Assembly (NCBI RefSeq): GCF_016839145.1
Contig: NZ_CP069303.1
Coordinates: 4,331,001 to 4,395,000, forward strand
Origin: Shinella sp. PSBB067
GTDB taxonomy: Bacteria; Pseudomonadota; Alphaproteobacteria; Rhizobiales; Rhizobiaceae
Reading direction: 5' to 3'
Length of the DNA stretch: 64,000 nt
Below are positions 37,346-44,892 of the stretch, one piece after another; position 1 is the stretch's first letter, and every line of letters starts with the position of its first letter. The notes below the pieces were generated by a model that was not told where the DNA came from, ran no database searches, and saw only the letters and a list, made by a program, of their open reading frames with translations. The translations under genes and the position numbers were made by a program.

Positions 37346-38515
37346 ATGACGATCCACACGACCCTTCTCAATTCCATGCCGGAAATGGTGGCGATCCGCC
37401 GCGACCTGCACGAGCATCCGGAACTCGGCCTCGAGGAGGTCCGCACCTCCGAGGTCATCGCGCGCCATCTCGAAAGCTACGGCTACACGGTGACGCGCGG
37501 CCTTGCAAAGACCGGCCTCGTCGCGACGCTGACCAACGGGACGGGCCGCCGGTCCATCGGCATCCGCGCCGACATCGACGCGCTGCCGATCCACGAGGAG
37601 ACCGGCCTTGCCTATGCCAGCAAGACGCCGGGCAAGATGCATGCCTGCGGCCATGACGGGCACACGGCCATGCTGCTCGGCGCGGCGAAGGCGATTGCCG
37701 GGCGCCGCAACTTCGACGGCACGGTGCATCTCATCTTCCAGCCGGCGGAGGAAAATTTCGGCGGGGCGAAGATCATGGTGGAGGAGGGGCTGTTCGACAG
37801 GTTCCCCTGCGACGCCGTCTTCGCGCTCCACAACGAGCCGAACCTGCCCTTCGGCCAGTTCGCGCTGCGGGAAGGCCCGATCATGGCGGCGGTGGACGAG
37901 GCGCGCATCACGGTGAACGGCGTCGGCGGCCACGGTGCCGAACCCCAGGAGACGCAGGACCCCATCGTCTGCGGCGCCTCCATCGTCATGGCGCTGCAGA
38001 CCATCGTCTCGCGCAACATCCACCCGCTCGACCCGACCGTGGTGACGGTCGGTTCGTTCCATGCGGGCTCGGCCAGCAACATCATCCCCAGCCGGGCGGA
38101 GATCGTCGTCGGCATCCGCTCCTTCGACCCGGCGGTGCGCGACGAACTGGAGCGCCGCATCCGCCTGATCGCCGAGCGGCAGGCCGAGAGCTACGGCATG
38201 AGCGCCACGGTGAACTACCAGCGCTTCTACGACGCGACGATCAACCACAAGGCCGAGACCGATCTCGTGCGCGACCTTGCCGTGCGTTTTGCCGGGGCCG
38301 ACAAGGTCGTCGATCTCGACCGCCCCTTCATGGGCAGCGAGGATTTCGCCTATATGCTGAAGGAGCGGCCGGGCACCTATTTCTTCCTCGGCGGCAGGAG
38401 CGGGCAAAACGACAGGTCGCTCCACCATCCCGGCTACAATTTCAACGACGACCTGCTGCCGGTCGGCGCCGCCTTCTGGACGGAGCTCGCCGAACACTAT
38501 CTGCGGGCGGCCTGA
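37346..38515 (+). CDS. M20-family amidohydrolase (hippurate/N-acyl amino acid hydrolase type)
   Basis: A 389-aa metal-dependent amidohydrolase of the M20D group. Metal-binding motifs are HACGHDGHTAMLLGAAK, FQPAEENFGGAKIMVEEG and ALHNEPNLPFGQF; the dimerisation/lid domain includes NGVGGHGAEPQETQDPI, and the final metal ligand lies in HHPGYNFNDDLLPVG. Relatives cleave N-acyl or amide bonds of amino acids. Being last in an amino-acid transporter operon, it may process an acylated or conjugated guanidino amino acid after uptake. The exact substrate is not deducible. Confidence 0.87.
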   Translation: MTIHTTLLNSMPEMVAIRRDLHEHPELGLEEVRTSEVIARHLESYGYTVTRGLAKTGLVATLTNGTGRRSIGIRADIDALPIHEETGLAYASKTPGKMHACGHDGHTAMLLGAAKAIAGRRNFDGTVHLIFQPAEENFGGAKIMVEEGLFDRFPCDAVFALHNEPNLPFGQFALREGPIMAAVDEARITVNGVGGHGAEPQETQDPIVCGASIVMALQTIVSRNIHPLDPTVVTVGSFHAGSASNIIPSRAEIVVGIRSFDPAVRDELERRIRLIAERQAESYGMSATVNYQRFYDATINHKAETDLVRDLAVRFAGADKVVDLDRPFMGSEDFAYMLKERPGTYFFLGGRSGQNDRSLHHPGYNFNDDLLPVGAAFWTELAEHYLRAA

Positions 38516-38638
38516 GGCGGCCGCGGCGGAACGCCGGTGCTATGCACGGGTAGCCCGGGAAGGATGCAGGTGAGAATCGCCTCTGTCCTTCCGGTCGTGC
38601 AACCCGCCGGTTGACACATTCCTGTCACAATTGGACAT

Positions 38639-38670
38639 GCGCCCGAAGGTCTTCGGGGCGATTATTTTTT
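38639..38670 (+). terminator. probable terminator of the transporter operon
   Basis: A stem CGCCCGAAG / CTTCGGGGCG (one bulged G, small loop) is followed by ATTATTTTTT. It lies about 125 bases past the amidohydrolase stop, at the start of a 637-bp gap (38516-39152). A short palindrome TGACA-N6-TGTCA at 38612-38627 lies just upstream. Confidence 0.6.
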
Positions 38671-38840
38671 ACCGTCACACATTCGTGAAACTCTTGAAAT
38701 CGTTGCGTTGCGTGTTAGCGCCGCAATGGTTAACGCGAACCGTTCGCCCTGCATTTTCTGCGTGCGCTTGCGCCGATGCGCCCAGAGGCGCGAAAATTTC
38801 CGGTTTCAAATCAGTAAGTTAAGCTTAGCATTTCTGCTTC

Positions 38841-38865
38841 GAAAAAACCGTCCGCCAAGACGGTT
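38841..38865 (-). terminator. orphan leftward terminator-like hairpin
   Basis: On the minus strand, AACCGTC-TTGGCG-GACGGTT is followed by TTTT (GGTTTTTTCG). No annotated leftward gene lies to its right for several kilobases; the next one leftward is across the rightward array. It may end an unannotated small RNA. The rest of the gap up to 39152 is relatively AT-rich and presumably holds the promoter of the small-protein array; I see no gene in it. Confidence 0.5.
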
Positions 38866-39152
38866 CGCACGCTTTTCACCTGGCGTGGTTGTGCGCCGTC
38901 AGGGCCATTTCCACTGTTCAAAAAACGTTGACAGTTGTTTCCAAAATGAGACCCTTGCGTCCCACAAATTGAGGGACCATCTTTAATTCACGAAAGCGGC
39001 ACACCCCGCTTCCGGAAAGACAACCAAGGGAATGACGATGCCGGAACCGTTGACGCGAAGAGAGCAGTGAGCGCCCCCGAAATGGCCCGCCCCGCTACCG
39101 AGCAAGACCGCACCGCCGCTTCCACAGACACATATAGGAAAGGACGACCACA

Positions 39153-39410
39153 ATGACCAAGACCCTCAACACCGCTTTCGCCGCAGCCCTCGCCGCTGCC
39201 TCCCTCTTCGGCGCCTCCGCCGCCTTCGCCGGTGGCGACTACTATGTCGGCGGTTCGCCGGACGCCGTGAAGCCCGTCGAGCACCAGCGCCTCGACCGGT
39301 TCCAGACGAACAGCATCGAAAACGGGCACGTCGTGATCAAGCGCCAGGCTTCCGTGCCGCAGCCCTATGACCGCGGCGACTATCGCCCGGCCGGCAACTA
39401 TCAGGACTGA
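39153..39410 (+). CDS. small secreted protein, tandem paralog 1 of 5
   Basis: An 85-aa exported protein. Signal peptide MTKTLNTAFAAALAAASLFG continues to an AFA cleavage site; the mature protein starts GGDYYVGGSPDAVKP and ends RGDYRPAGNYQD. Mature length is about 59 residues, with aromatic, Gly and Asp/Arg residues and no cysteine. AGGAAAGGACGACCACA precedes the ATG. All five copies keep GG(D/N)YY(V)GG and a C-terminal GDYR. Similar small periplasmic proteins of unknown function occur in rhizobia. First copy after a 637-bp gap, so it probably carries the array promoter. Confidence 0.8.
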   Translation: MTKTLNTAFAAALAAASLFGASAAFAGGDYYVGGSPDAVKPVEHQRLDRFQTNSIENGHVVIKRQASVPQPYDRGDYRPAGNYQD

Positions 39411-39470
39411 TCACCGAAAACGGCATCCTCCCAGGACTTGCCCCCCAAACATTCAACCAGGAATACGACA

Positions 39471-39725
39471 ATGACCAAGACCTTTAACGCCACCTTCGCC
39501 GCAGCCCTCGTCGCTGCATCCGTCTTCGGTGCCTCCACGGCCTTCGCCGGCGGTAACTACTATGTCGGCGGCTCGCCGGACGCCGTGAAGACCGAGACCC
39601 ATGTCGACACCTTCCGCACGAACAGCGTCGACAGCAACGGCCACGTCGTGATCAGGCGCCAGGCTTCCGTGCCGCAGCCCTACGACCGCGGCGATTATCG
39701 CCCGGCCGGCAACTATCAGAACTGA
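39471..39725 (+). CDS. small secreted protein, tandem paralog 2 of 5
   Basis: An 84-aa paralog with signal MTKTFNATFAAALVAASVFG and mature start GGNYYVGGSPDAVKTE. Its last 21 residues are nearly identical to those of paralog 1 apart from the final residue, so these two are the closest pair and likely the most recent duplication. The middle reads HVDTFRTNSVDSNGHVVI. AAGGAATA-like leader (ACCAGGAATACGACA) precedes the start. The frame opening at 39438 adds no signal-like sequence. Confidence 0.8.
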   Translation: MTKTFNATFAAALVAASVFGASTAFAGGNYYVGGSPDAVKTETHVDTFRTNSVDSNGHVVIRRQASVPQPYDRGDYRPAGNYQN

Positions 39726-39785
39726 TCATCGGTACCCGCAGGCCCCGGGATCGGGGCCTGCCGACCCGAACCAAGGAATACGGAA

Positions 39786-40034
39786 ATGACCAAGACCCTC
39801 ACAACCACCTTCGCCGCCGCCCTCGTCGCGGCTTCCGCCTTCGGCGCTTCCACGGCCTTCGCCGGCGGCGACTACTATGTCGGCGGCGCGCCGGCTCCGG
39901 TCCAGTCGCAGAACGTCGACACGGTCCGCACGAACAGCATCGGCAGCAAGCACATCGTCAAGGGCCAGTCGGCCGAAGCCCAGCCCTACAACAGCGGCGA
40001 CTATCGCTCGATGGCTCCGAACGCCAACCACTGA
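39786..40034 (+). CDS. small secreted protein, tandem paralog 3 of 5
   Basis: An 82-aa paralog with signal MTKTLTTTFAAALVAASAFG. The mature protein begins GGDYYVGGAPAPVQSQNVDT and ends GDYRSMAPNANH, so its C-terminus belongs with paralogs 4 and 5 rather than 1 and 2. The internal segment VRTNSIGSKHIVKGQSAEAQ replaces the basic RQASVPQP segment of the first pair. The same AACCAAGGAATACG leader precedes it. Confidence 0.8.
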   Translation: MTKTLTTTFAAALVAASAFGASTAFAGGDYYVGGAPAPVQSQNVDTVRTNSIGSKHIVKGQSAEAQPYNSGDYRSMAPNANH

Positions 40035-40086
40035 TCGCCGGCGCATCGCCAATCCCCTCCCAAGATCTGAACCAAGGAATACGACA

Positions 40087-40338
40087 ATGGCCAGGACCCT
40101 CAACACTGCTTTCGCGGCAGCCCTTGCCGCCGCCTCCGTCTTCGGCGCCTCCGCAGCTCTCGCCGGCGGCAACTACTATGTCGGCGGTTCGCCGGACGCC
40201 GTGAAGTCGCAGAACGTCGATACGTTCCGCACCCACAGCATCGGCAGCAAGCACGTCGTCTACAAGGACGTCGCTGCCGACTCCCAGCCGACCGACCGCG
40301 GCGACTACCGCACGATGGCTCCGGGCAACGCCAACTGA
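40087..40338 (+). CDS. small secreted protein, tandem paralog 4 of 5
   Basis: An 83-aa paralog with signal MARTLNTAFAAALAAASVFG. The mature part GGNYYVGGSPDAVKSQNVDT joins an N-terminal half like paralogs 1/2 to a C-terminal half like paralog 3 (FRTHSIGSKHVV, GDYRTMAPGNAN). This mosaic pattern suggests recombination or gene conversion within the array. Leader AACCAAGGAATACGACA is conserved. Confidence 0.8.
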   Translation: MARTLNTAFAAALAAASVFGASAALAGGNYYVGGSPDAVKSQNVDTFRTHSIGSKHVVYKDVAADSQPTDRGDYRTMAPGNAN

Positions 40339-40388
40339 TCCCTGGCGTTACCGGATGACCGAATAGATTTTATGCAAGGACAAGAACA

Positions 40389-40640
40389 ATGACCTCCAAC
40401 ACCACTTTCGCAGCCGCCCTTCTGGCCGCCTCCGTCTTCGGTGCCTCGGCTGCCCTCGCCGCCCCGGGCGGCGACTATTTCCCGGGTGGCACCCGCCAGC
40501 CGGTCCAGGCCGAGCGCGTGGACAGCGTCCGCACGCACAGCATCGGCGACAAGCGCGTCCTCGTCCGCGACAACGCTGCCGACAGCCAGGGCGCAGCGCG
40601 CGGCGACTACCGTTCGGTTGCTCCGGTCAACGCCAACTGA
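40389..40640 (+). CDS. small secreted protein, tandem paralog 5 of 5 (most divergent)
   Basis: An 83-aa paralog. The signal is shortened and altered (MTSNTTFAAALLAASVFGAS), and the mature start APGGDYFPGGTRQPVQAERV differs from the other four. It keeps VDSVRTHSIGDKRVLV and GDYRSVAPVNAN. It is the last copy and is followed by a strong terminator, so the array is probably one transcription unit or ends here. Confidence 0.78.
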   Translation: MTSNTTFAAALLAASVFGASAALAAPGGDYFPGGTRQPVQAERVDSVRTHSIGDKRVLVRDNAADSQGAARGDYRSVAPVNAN

Positions 40641-40671
40641 TCCCCGGACGCCGCCTCTCCCGGCGTCTTTT

Positions 40672-40701
40672 AAAGCTCCCGGCGGCAACGCCGGGAGCTT
40701 T
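40672..40701 (+). terminator. terminator after the small-protein array
   Basis: A 13-bp stem (AAAGCTCCCGGCG / CGCCGGGAGCTTT) with a GCAA tetraloop, followed by TTTGTTCG. Directly downstream of paralog 5. Confidence 0.85.
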
Positions 40702-40859
40702 GTTCGTTTCCGCCTCCTGCAAGCAAAATGCCGCACGCGGGCGATTGTCGCGCTGCGGCAACATGGGGCAGGGGGCGGGAATTGACCTTTGCCTGTTTCG
40801 GCCCAAATCTTTCCTGACGCAGCCGGGTCAATCGCGGCGGCTCAGAAAGGACGTGGCCG

Positions 40860-42275
40860 ATGTTCGAAACGCTGGATGCAACGCTGCTCGCCCGGTTCCA
40901 GTTCGCCTTCACCGTCTCCTTCCACATCGTCTTTCCCGCCTTCTCCATCGGCCTTGCGAGCTATCTCGCCGTGCTGGAGGGCCTGTGGCTGTGGACGAAG
41001 GACGAGGTCTATTTCGCGCTCTTCAATTTCTGGAAGACGATCTTCGCGCTCGCCTTCGGCATGGGCGTCGTGTCGGGCATCGTCATGTCCTACCAGTTCG
41101 GCACGAACTGGAGCGTCTTTTCCGACAAGGCCGGGCCGGTCATCGGCCCGCTGATGGGCTACGAGGTGCTGACGGCCTTCTTCCTGGAGGCGGGCTTCCT
41201 CGGCGTCATGCTGTTCGGCCTCAATCGCGTCGGCCCGCGGCTGCATTTCTTCGCCACGCTGATGGTGGCCGTCGGAACGCTGATCTCGGCCACCTGGATC
41301 CTCGCCGCCAATTCCTGGATGCAGACGCCGGCCGGCTTTTCCGTCAACGCGGCGGGCCAGTTCGTGCCCACCGACTGGTGGGGGGTGATCTTCAACCCGT
41401 CCTTCCCCTACAGGCTCGTGCACATGGTGCTCGCCGCCTATCTCACCACCGCCTTCGTCGTCGGCGGCGTCGGGGCCTTCCACCTCCTGCGCGGCGATGC
41501 GCCGAAGCGGGCGAGGAAGATGTTCTCCATGGCGATGTGGATGGCGGCGCTCGTCGCGCCCATCCAGATATTCGCCGGCGACATGCACGGCCTCAACACG
41601 CTGGAGCACCAGCCGGCCAAGGTCATGGCGATGGAGGGCCACTTCCGGAGCCACCCGGACGGCGCGCCGCTCATCCTCTTCGGCCTGCCGAACGCCGCCG
41701 AGCAGCGCGTCGACTACGCCGTCGAGATCCCCAAGCTGTCGAGCCTCATCCTCAAGCACGACCTGAATGCGCCGCTGGCGGGCCTCGATACGGTGCCGCG
41801 CGAACTGCAGCCGCCGGTCGCGGTCGTGTTCTGGTCCTTCCGCGTCATGGTCGCCATCGGCTTTGCCATGCTCGGCCTCGGCCTGTGGTCGCTCTGGTGT
41901 CGCTGGCGCGGCACGCTCGGCGAGAACCGCTGGCTGCACCGCGCCGCCGTGCTGATGGGCCCCGCCGGCTTCCTCGCCGTGCTCGCCGGCTGGGTGACGA
42001 CGGAGGTAGGCCGCCAGCCCTATACGGTCTACGGCCACCTGCTGACGGCCGATTCCGTCGCGCCCGTCGACGCGCCTGCCGTCGCGACCTCGCTGATCGC
42101 CTTCATCATCGTCTATTTCCTCGTCTTCGGCGCGGGCACCTTCTATATCCTGCGCCTGATGGGCCGCCTGCCGCGCGATCCGATGCCCGAAATGGAAGGC
42201 CCCATCCGCACGGCTGGCATCACGCCCGCCGCCGCCGTCGCCAGCAAAGCCGGGAGCCCGCATCATGGCGCTTGA
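40860..42275 (+). CDS. cydA: cytochrome bd ubiquinol oxidase subunit I (CioA type)
   Basis: A 471-aa quinol oxidase subunit that reduces oxygen to water using ubiquinol. The N-terminal heme ligand lies in FTVSFHIVFPAFSIG; the acidic residues of the oxygen-reducing site are in GYEVLTAFFLEAGFLGVMLFG; a second histidine ligand is in YRLVHMVLAAYLTTAF; and the EVGRQPY motif is present. The quinol-binding loop after GLNTLEHQPAKVMAMEGHF is short, as in the cyanide-insensitive CioA branch. AGAAAGGACG precedes the start. It overlaps cydB by 11 bases. Confidence 0.93.
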   Translation: MFETLDATLLARFQFAFTVSFHIVFPAFSIGLASYLAVLEGLWLWTKDEVYFALFNFWKTIFALAFGMGVVSGIVMSYQFGTNWSVFSDKAGPVIGPLMGYEVLTAFFLEAGFLGVMLFGLNRVGPRLHFFATLMVAVGTLISATWILAANSWMQTPAGFSVNAAGQFVPTDWWGVIFNPSFPYRLVHMVLAAYLTTAFVVGGVGAFHLLRGDAPKRARKMFSMAMWMAALVAPIQIFAGDMHGLNTLEHQPAKVMAMEGHFRSHPDGAPLILFGLPNAAEQRVDYAVEIPKLSSLILKHDLNAPLAGLDTVPRELQPPVAVVFWSFRVMVAIGFAMLGLGLWSLWCRWRGTLGENRWLHRAAVLMGPAGFLAVLAGWVTTEVGRQPYTVYGHLLTADSVAPVDAPAVATSLIAFIIVYFLVFGAGTFYILRLMGRLPRDPMPEMEGPIRTAGITPAAAVASKAGSPHHGA

Positions 42276-43269
42276 CCTTCCCTTCCTCTGGGCGGCCATC
42301 ATCGCCTTTGCGGTGCTCGCCTATGTCATTCTCGACGGTTTCGACCTCGGCGTCGGCATCCTCTTTCCCTTCTTCAAGGAAAAGCACGACCGCGACGTGA
42401 TGATGAATTCCGTCGCGCCCGTCTGGGACGGCAACGAGACCTGGCTGGTGCTGGGCGGCGGCGGGCTGATGGCCGTCTTCCCGCTCGCCTATGCGACCAT
42501 CCTGCCGGCGCTCTACATGCCGCTCATCCTCATGTTGCTCGGCCTCATCTTCCGCGGCGTCGCCTTCGAATACCGCTGGCGCACCCGGCGTGGCGAGTTC
42601 CTCTGGGACATCGCCTTTGCCGGCGGCTCCATGGTGGCGGCCTTCATGCAGGGCGTGGCGCTCGGCGCGCTGGTGCAGGGCATTCCCGTCACGGGCCGCG
42701 CCTATGCCGGCGGCTGGTGGGACTGGCTGACGCCCTTCTCCGTTGCGACCGGCATCGCGCTGCTCGTCGGCTATGGCCTGCTCGGCGCCACCTGGCTGGT
42801 GATGAAGACCACCGGCGAGCTTGCCGCCCGCGCGCGCCGCCATGCCTTGCGTGCCGGCATCGGCACGCTGGCCGCCATGGGCGTCTTCAGCCTCTGGACG
42901 CCCTTCCTGGAGCCGCTCTATTTCGAGCGCTGGTTCGGCTGGCCGACGATCGTCTTCAGCCTGCTGGTGCCGCTGCTGGTGCTCGGCTGCTTCGCCATGC
43001 TGATCCAGGGCTTGAGGACCGAGCACGATTCGCGGCCGTTCATCGCCGCGCTCGGCCTCTTCGTGCTCGGCTTTGCCGGCATCGGCATCAGCTTCTATCC
43101 CTATATCGTGCCGGCCTCGCTGACGATCTGGGAGGCCGCGGCGCCTGAGGAAAGCCTTGCCTTCCTCATCGTCGGCGCGGTCGTGCTCGTGCCGATGATC
43201 CTCGGATACACCGCCTACGCCTACTGGGTCTTCCGCGGCAAGGTGGACCCGGAGGAAGGGTATCACTGA
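42265..43269 (+). CDS. cydB: cytochrome bd ubiquinol oxidase subunit II (CioB type)
   Basis: A 334-aa subunit with eight predicted membrane spans. The N-terminal signature WAAIIAFAVLAYVILDGFDLGVGILFP and the PVWDGNETWLVLGGGGLMAVFP segment are diagnostic for CydB/CioB. It stabilises subunit I and the heme pocket. The gene overlaps cydA at its start and a 32-codon third gene at its end (TGATG), so all three are co-translated. Confidence 0.93.
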   Translation: MALDLPFLWAAIIAFAVLAYVILDGFDLGVGILFPFFKEKHDRDVMMNSVAPVWDGNETWLVLGGGGLMAVFPLAYATILPALYMPLILMLLGLIFRGVAFEYRWRTRRGEFLWDIAFAGGSMVAAFMQGVALGALVQGIPVTGRAYAGGWWDWLTPFSVATGIALLVGYGLLGATWLVMKTTGELAARARRHALRAGIGTLAAMGVFSLWTPFLEPLYFERWFGWPTIVFSLLVPLLVLGCFAMLIQGLRTEHDSRPFIAALGLFVLGFAGIGISFYPYIVPASLTIWEAAAPEESLAFLIVGAVVLVPMILGYTAYAYWVFRGKVDPEEGYH

Positions 43270-43367
43270 TGGCGCGCAAGCTGCTGTGGTTCGCGGCCCT
43301 TTGGGCGGGCGGCGTTCTGGCGGTCGCCCTCGTCGGCCTTGCCATCAAGCTGGCGCTCGGAGCCTGA
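43269..43367 (+). CDS. DUF2474-type small subunit of the bd oxidase operon
   Basis: A 32-aa ORF whose ATG overlaps the cydB stop codon (TGATG). The product MARKLLWFAALWAGGVLAV continues as one hydrophobic helix and ends KLALGA. Tiny single-span proteins of the DUF2474 family are encoded in this position after CioAB, analogous to CydX in E. coli, which stabilises the oxidase. A stabilising role here is inferred from position and size. Confidence 0.72.
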   Translation: MARKLLWFAALWAGGVLAVALVGLAIKLALGA

Positions 43368-43412
43368 CTTCACGTAGCGTGATTGCATCCAGCCTCGCGC
43401 CAGCTTGCTTGC

Positions 43413-44387
43413 CTAGGTGTTCAGTCCCGGCATCTGGTGGATCGGGTTTAGGATGAATCTGTGAGGCTCTGATGTCCAGATCTTGCAGATGTATTCGTAT
43501 GGCGTGAGTCCACTGAGGGTCTTGAGCCTGCGGGCGAAGTTGTAGGCTGCCATGAAGTCCGTCAGGTGTGCTCGGAGCTGGTCGTGGCTATCGTAATGGA
43601 AGCGCTTGACGGTGGCCTCCTTGATCGTGCGGTTCATCCGCTCGACCTGCCCATTGGTCCATGGATGGTTGGGCTTGGTCAGCCGGTGTTCAATGCCGTT
43701 TGCCTCGCAGATCATGTCGAAGCGCAGCGGGCGGGAGTAGATGGTATTCCGATTCCGAGGCTGCTCTGCGAACTGGATGCCGTTATCAGTGAGAATAGTA
43801 TGGACCTGGTAGGGCACGGCTTCGAGCATATGCTGAAGGAATTCCCAAGCGGTCTCCCTGTCTGCCTTGTCAACGAGTTGGGTCACGGCGAACTTGCTCG
43901 TGCGGTCGATGCCGACGAACAAATATAGTTTGCCTTCAGCGGTCTGAACCTCGGCGATGTCGATATGGAAGAACCCTATGGGGTAGCGCTTGAACTTCGA
44001 CCGTTTAGGCTTGTCGCCTTCCACATCAGGCAGACGCGATATGCCATGCCGCTGCAAGCAGCGGTGCAGCGCGGATCGCGTCAGGTGGGGGATCGAGGGG
44101 TGCAGGGCGTAAAGGCAGTCGTCCAACGGCAGCAGTGTATGGCGCCGGAATGCTATGATCGCCGCCTCTTCATCCGCCGACAGGACTGTAGAGCGCGGTT
44201 CCGATGGCCCGGTCTTCATATCGTCCACCGTCGCGCGCTTGCGCCACTTCGCAACGGTCTTGGGGTTGATGCCCAGCTCCCGGCTCAGCTGCGCGAGCGA
44301 AGCTTGCGATCGCTGTATTGCTGCTCGGACAGCGTGCGTGGTCGTGGCGCTGCCGTGACGAACTTGTCCCATAGGGCTTCCTTCCAT
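43413..44387 (-). CDS. IS481-family transposase
   Basis: A 324-aa transposase. The N-terminal helix-turn-helix (ASLAQLSRELGINPKTVAKWRKRA) precedes an rve-type catalytic core with the DDE residues in FFHIDIAEVQ, TILTDNGIQF and TNGQVERMNRTIKEA. The C-terminus LTPYEYICKIWTSEPHRF is typical of IS481. The final codons are ACC TAG, and the TAG falls in the CCTAGG target duplication, not in the element itself. The reading frame is intact, so the copy may be active. Internal Met at residue 6 is an alternative start. Confidence 0.93.
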   Translation of the reverse strand: MEGSPMGQVRHGSATTTHAVRAAIQRSQASLAQLSRELGINPKTVAKWRKRATVDDMKTGPSEPRSTVLSADEEAAIIAFRRHTLLPLDDCLYALHPSIPHLTRSALHRCLQRHGISRLPDVEGDKPKRSKFKRYPIGFFHIDIAEVQTAEGKLYLFVGIDRTSKFAVTQLVDKADRETAWEFLQHMLEAVPYQVHTILTDNGIQFAEQPRNRNTIYSRPLRFDMICEANGIEHRLTKPNHPWTNGQVERMNRTIKEATVKRFHYDSHDQLRAHLTDFMAAYNFARRLKTLSGLTPYEYICKIWTSEPHRFILNPIHQMPGLNT

Positions 44388-44428
44388 TCCAAAGAAAGGA
44401 TCGCACCATCAAACCGTGGGATCAAACA
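43418..44428. mobile_element. complete IS481-family insertion sequence
   Basis: About 1011 bp with imperfect terminal inverted repeats, TGTTCAGTCCC at the left and TGTTTGATCCC (reverse strand) at the right. CCTAGG flanks both ends (43412-43417 and 44429-44434), giving a 6-bp duplication with a CTAG core, the target preference known for IS481. It lies between the bd oxidase operon and the chorismate mutase gene and interrupts no recognised gene. Confidence 0.85.
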
Positions 44429-44449
44429 CCTAGGTTCCGCCTCGGCCAG

Positions 44450-44514
44450 CATGCAGGCCCGCAGGCAGAAGACAGGACCGCACCCTCCTTCCGCCTAACC
44501 CCCGGGCCTGCATG
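44450..44514. repeat. long inverted repeat next to the insertion sequence
   Basis: CATGCAGGCCCG (44450-44461) and CGGGCCTGCATG (44503-44514) are perfect 12-bp arms around 41 bases, extended by GGCCA on the outside with one bulge. It begins 16 bases right of the IS target duplication and may be an original intergenic hairpin. Confidence 0.55.
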
Positions 44515-44589
44515 TGGCCTTGCGACACGCCACCGCCTTTTCCCCGCACCATTCCTCTGCTATCCGGGTCCGCAAAACAGGAGACCGGA

Positions 44590-44889
44590 ATGGCGAAGAC
44601 TGCGGCAGACTGCACGACGATGGCGGAAATCCGGGAAAACATCGACCGGGTCGACAACGGGCTGATGGCGCTCTTCGCCGAACGCTGGACCTTCATCCGC
44701 CGCGCCGCCGAGATCAAGGCGGGCCTCGGCATTCCCGCCGACGTGCCGGAGCGTGTGAGGGAAGTGCGCGACAACGCCCACCGCAATGCCGAGGCGCACG
44801 GCCTCGACGGCGATTTCTACGAGAAGATCTGGGCCGAGCTCGTCCGGCACGCCATCGCCTACGAGAAGGCGGAGCTCGGCGAGACCTGA
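44590..44889 (+). CDS. chorismate mutase, AroQ type
   Basis: A 99-aa all-helical chorismate mutase. The family pattern is visible as EIRENIDRVDNGLMALFAERWTFIRRAAEIKA near the N-terminus and the Arg/Glu-bearing VREVRDNAHRNAEAHGLD later. Predicted to convert chorismate to prephenate for phenylalanine and tyrosine, or to act as an isochorismate pyruvate-lyase-like variant; the short length cannot separate them. Start 44590 follows ACAGGAGACC. It converges with galE (3-base gap). Confidence 0.88.
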   Translation: MAKTAADCTTMAEIRENIDRVDNGLMALFAERWTFIRRAAEIKAGLGIPADVPERVREVRDNAHRNAEAHGLDGDFYEKIWAELVRHAIAYEKAELGET

Positions 44890-44892
44890 TCC

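Noticed and set aside
38928..38956. TTGACA as the promoter of the small-protein array
   Set aside because: No acceptable -10 element follows at 16-18 bases; the start is left unassigned.
38631..38986. Short open frames in the gap before the small-protein array
   Set aside because: No Shine-Dalgarno, no recognisable domain, and they run through terminator-like hairpins.
39153..40640. CRISPR-like array, because of regular repeats with about 300-bp spacing
   Set aside because: The repeats are whole coding sequences with signal peptides; no short repeat-spacer structure or cas gene exists.
43965..44498. Plus-strand frame across the IS and its right flank
   Set aside because: It crosses the IS end and target duplication and lies opposite the transposase.
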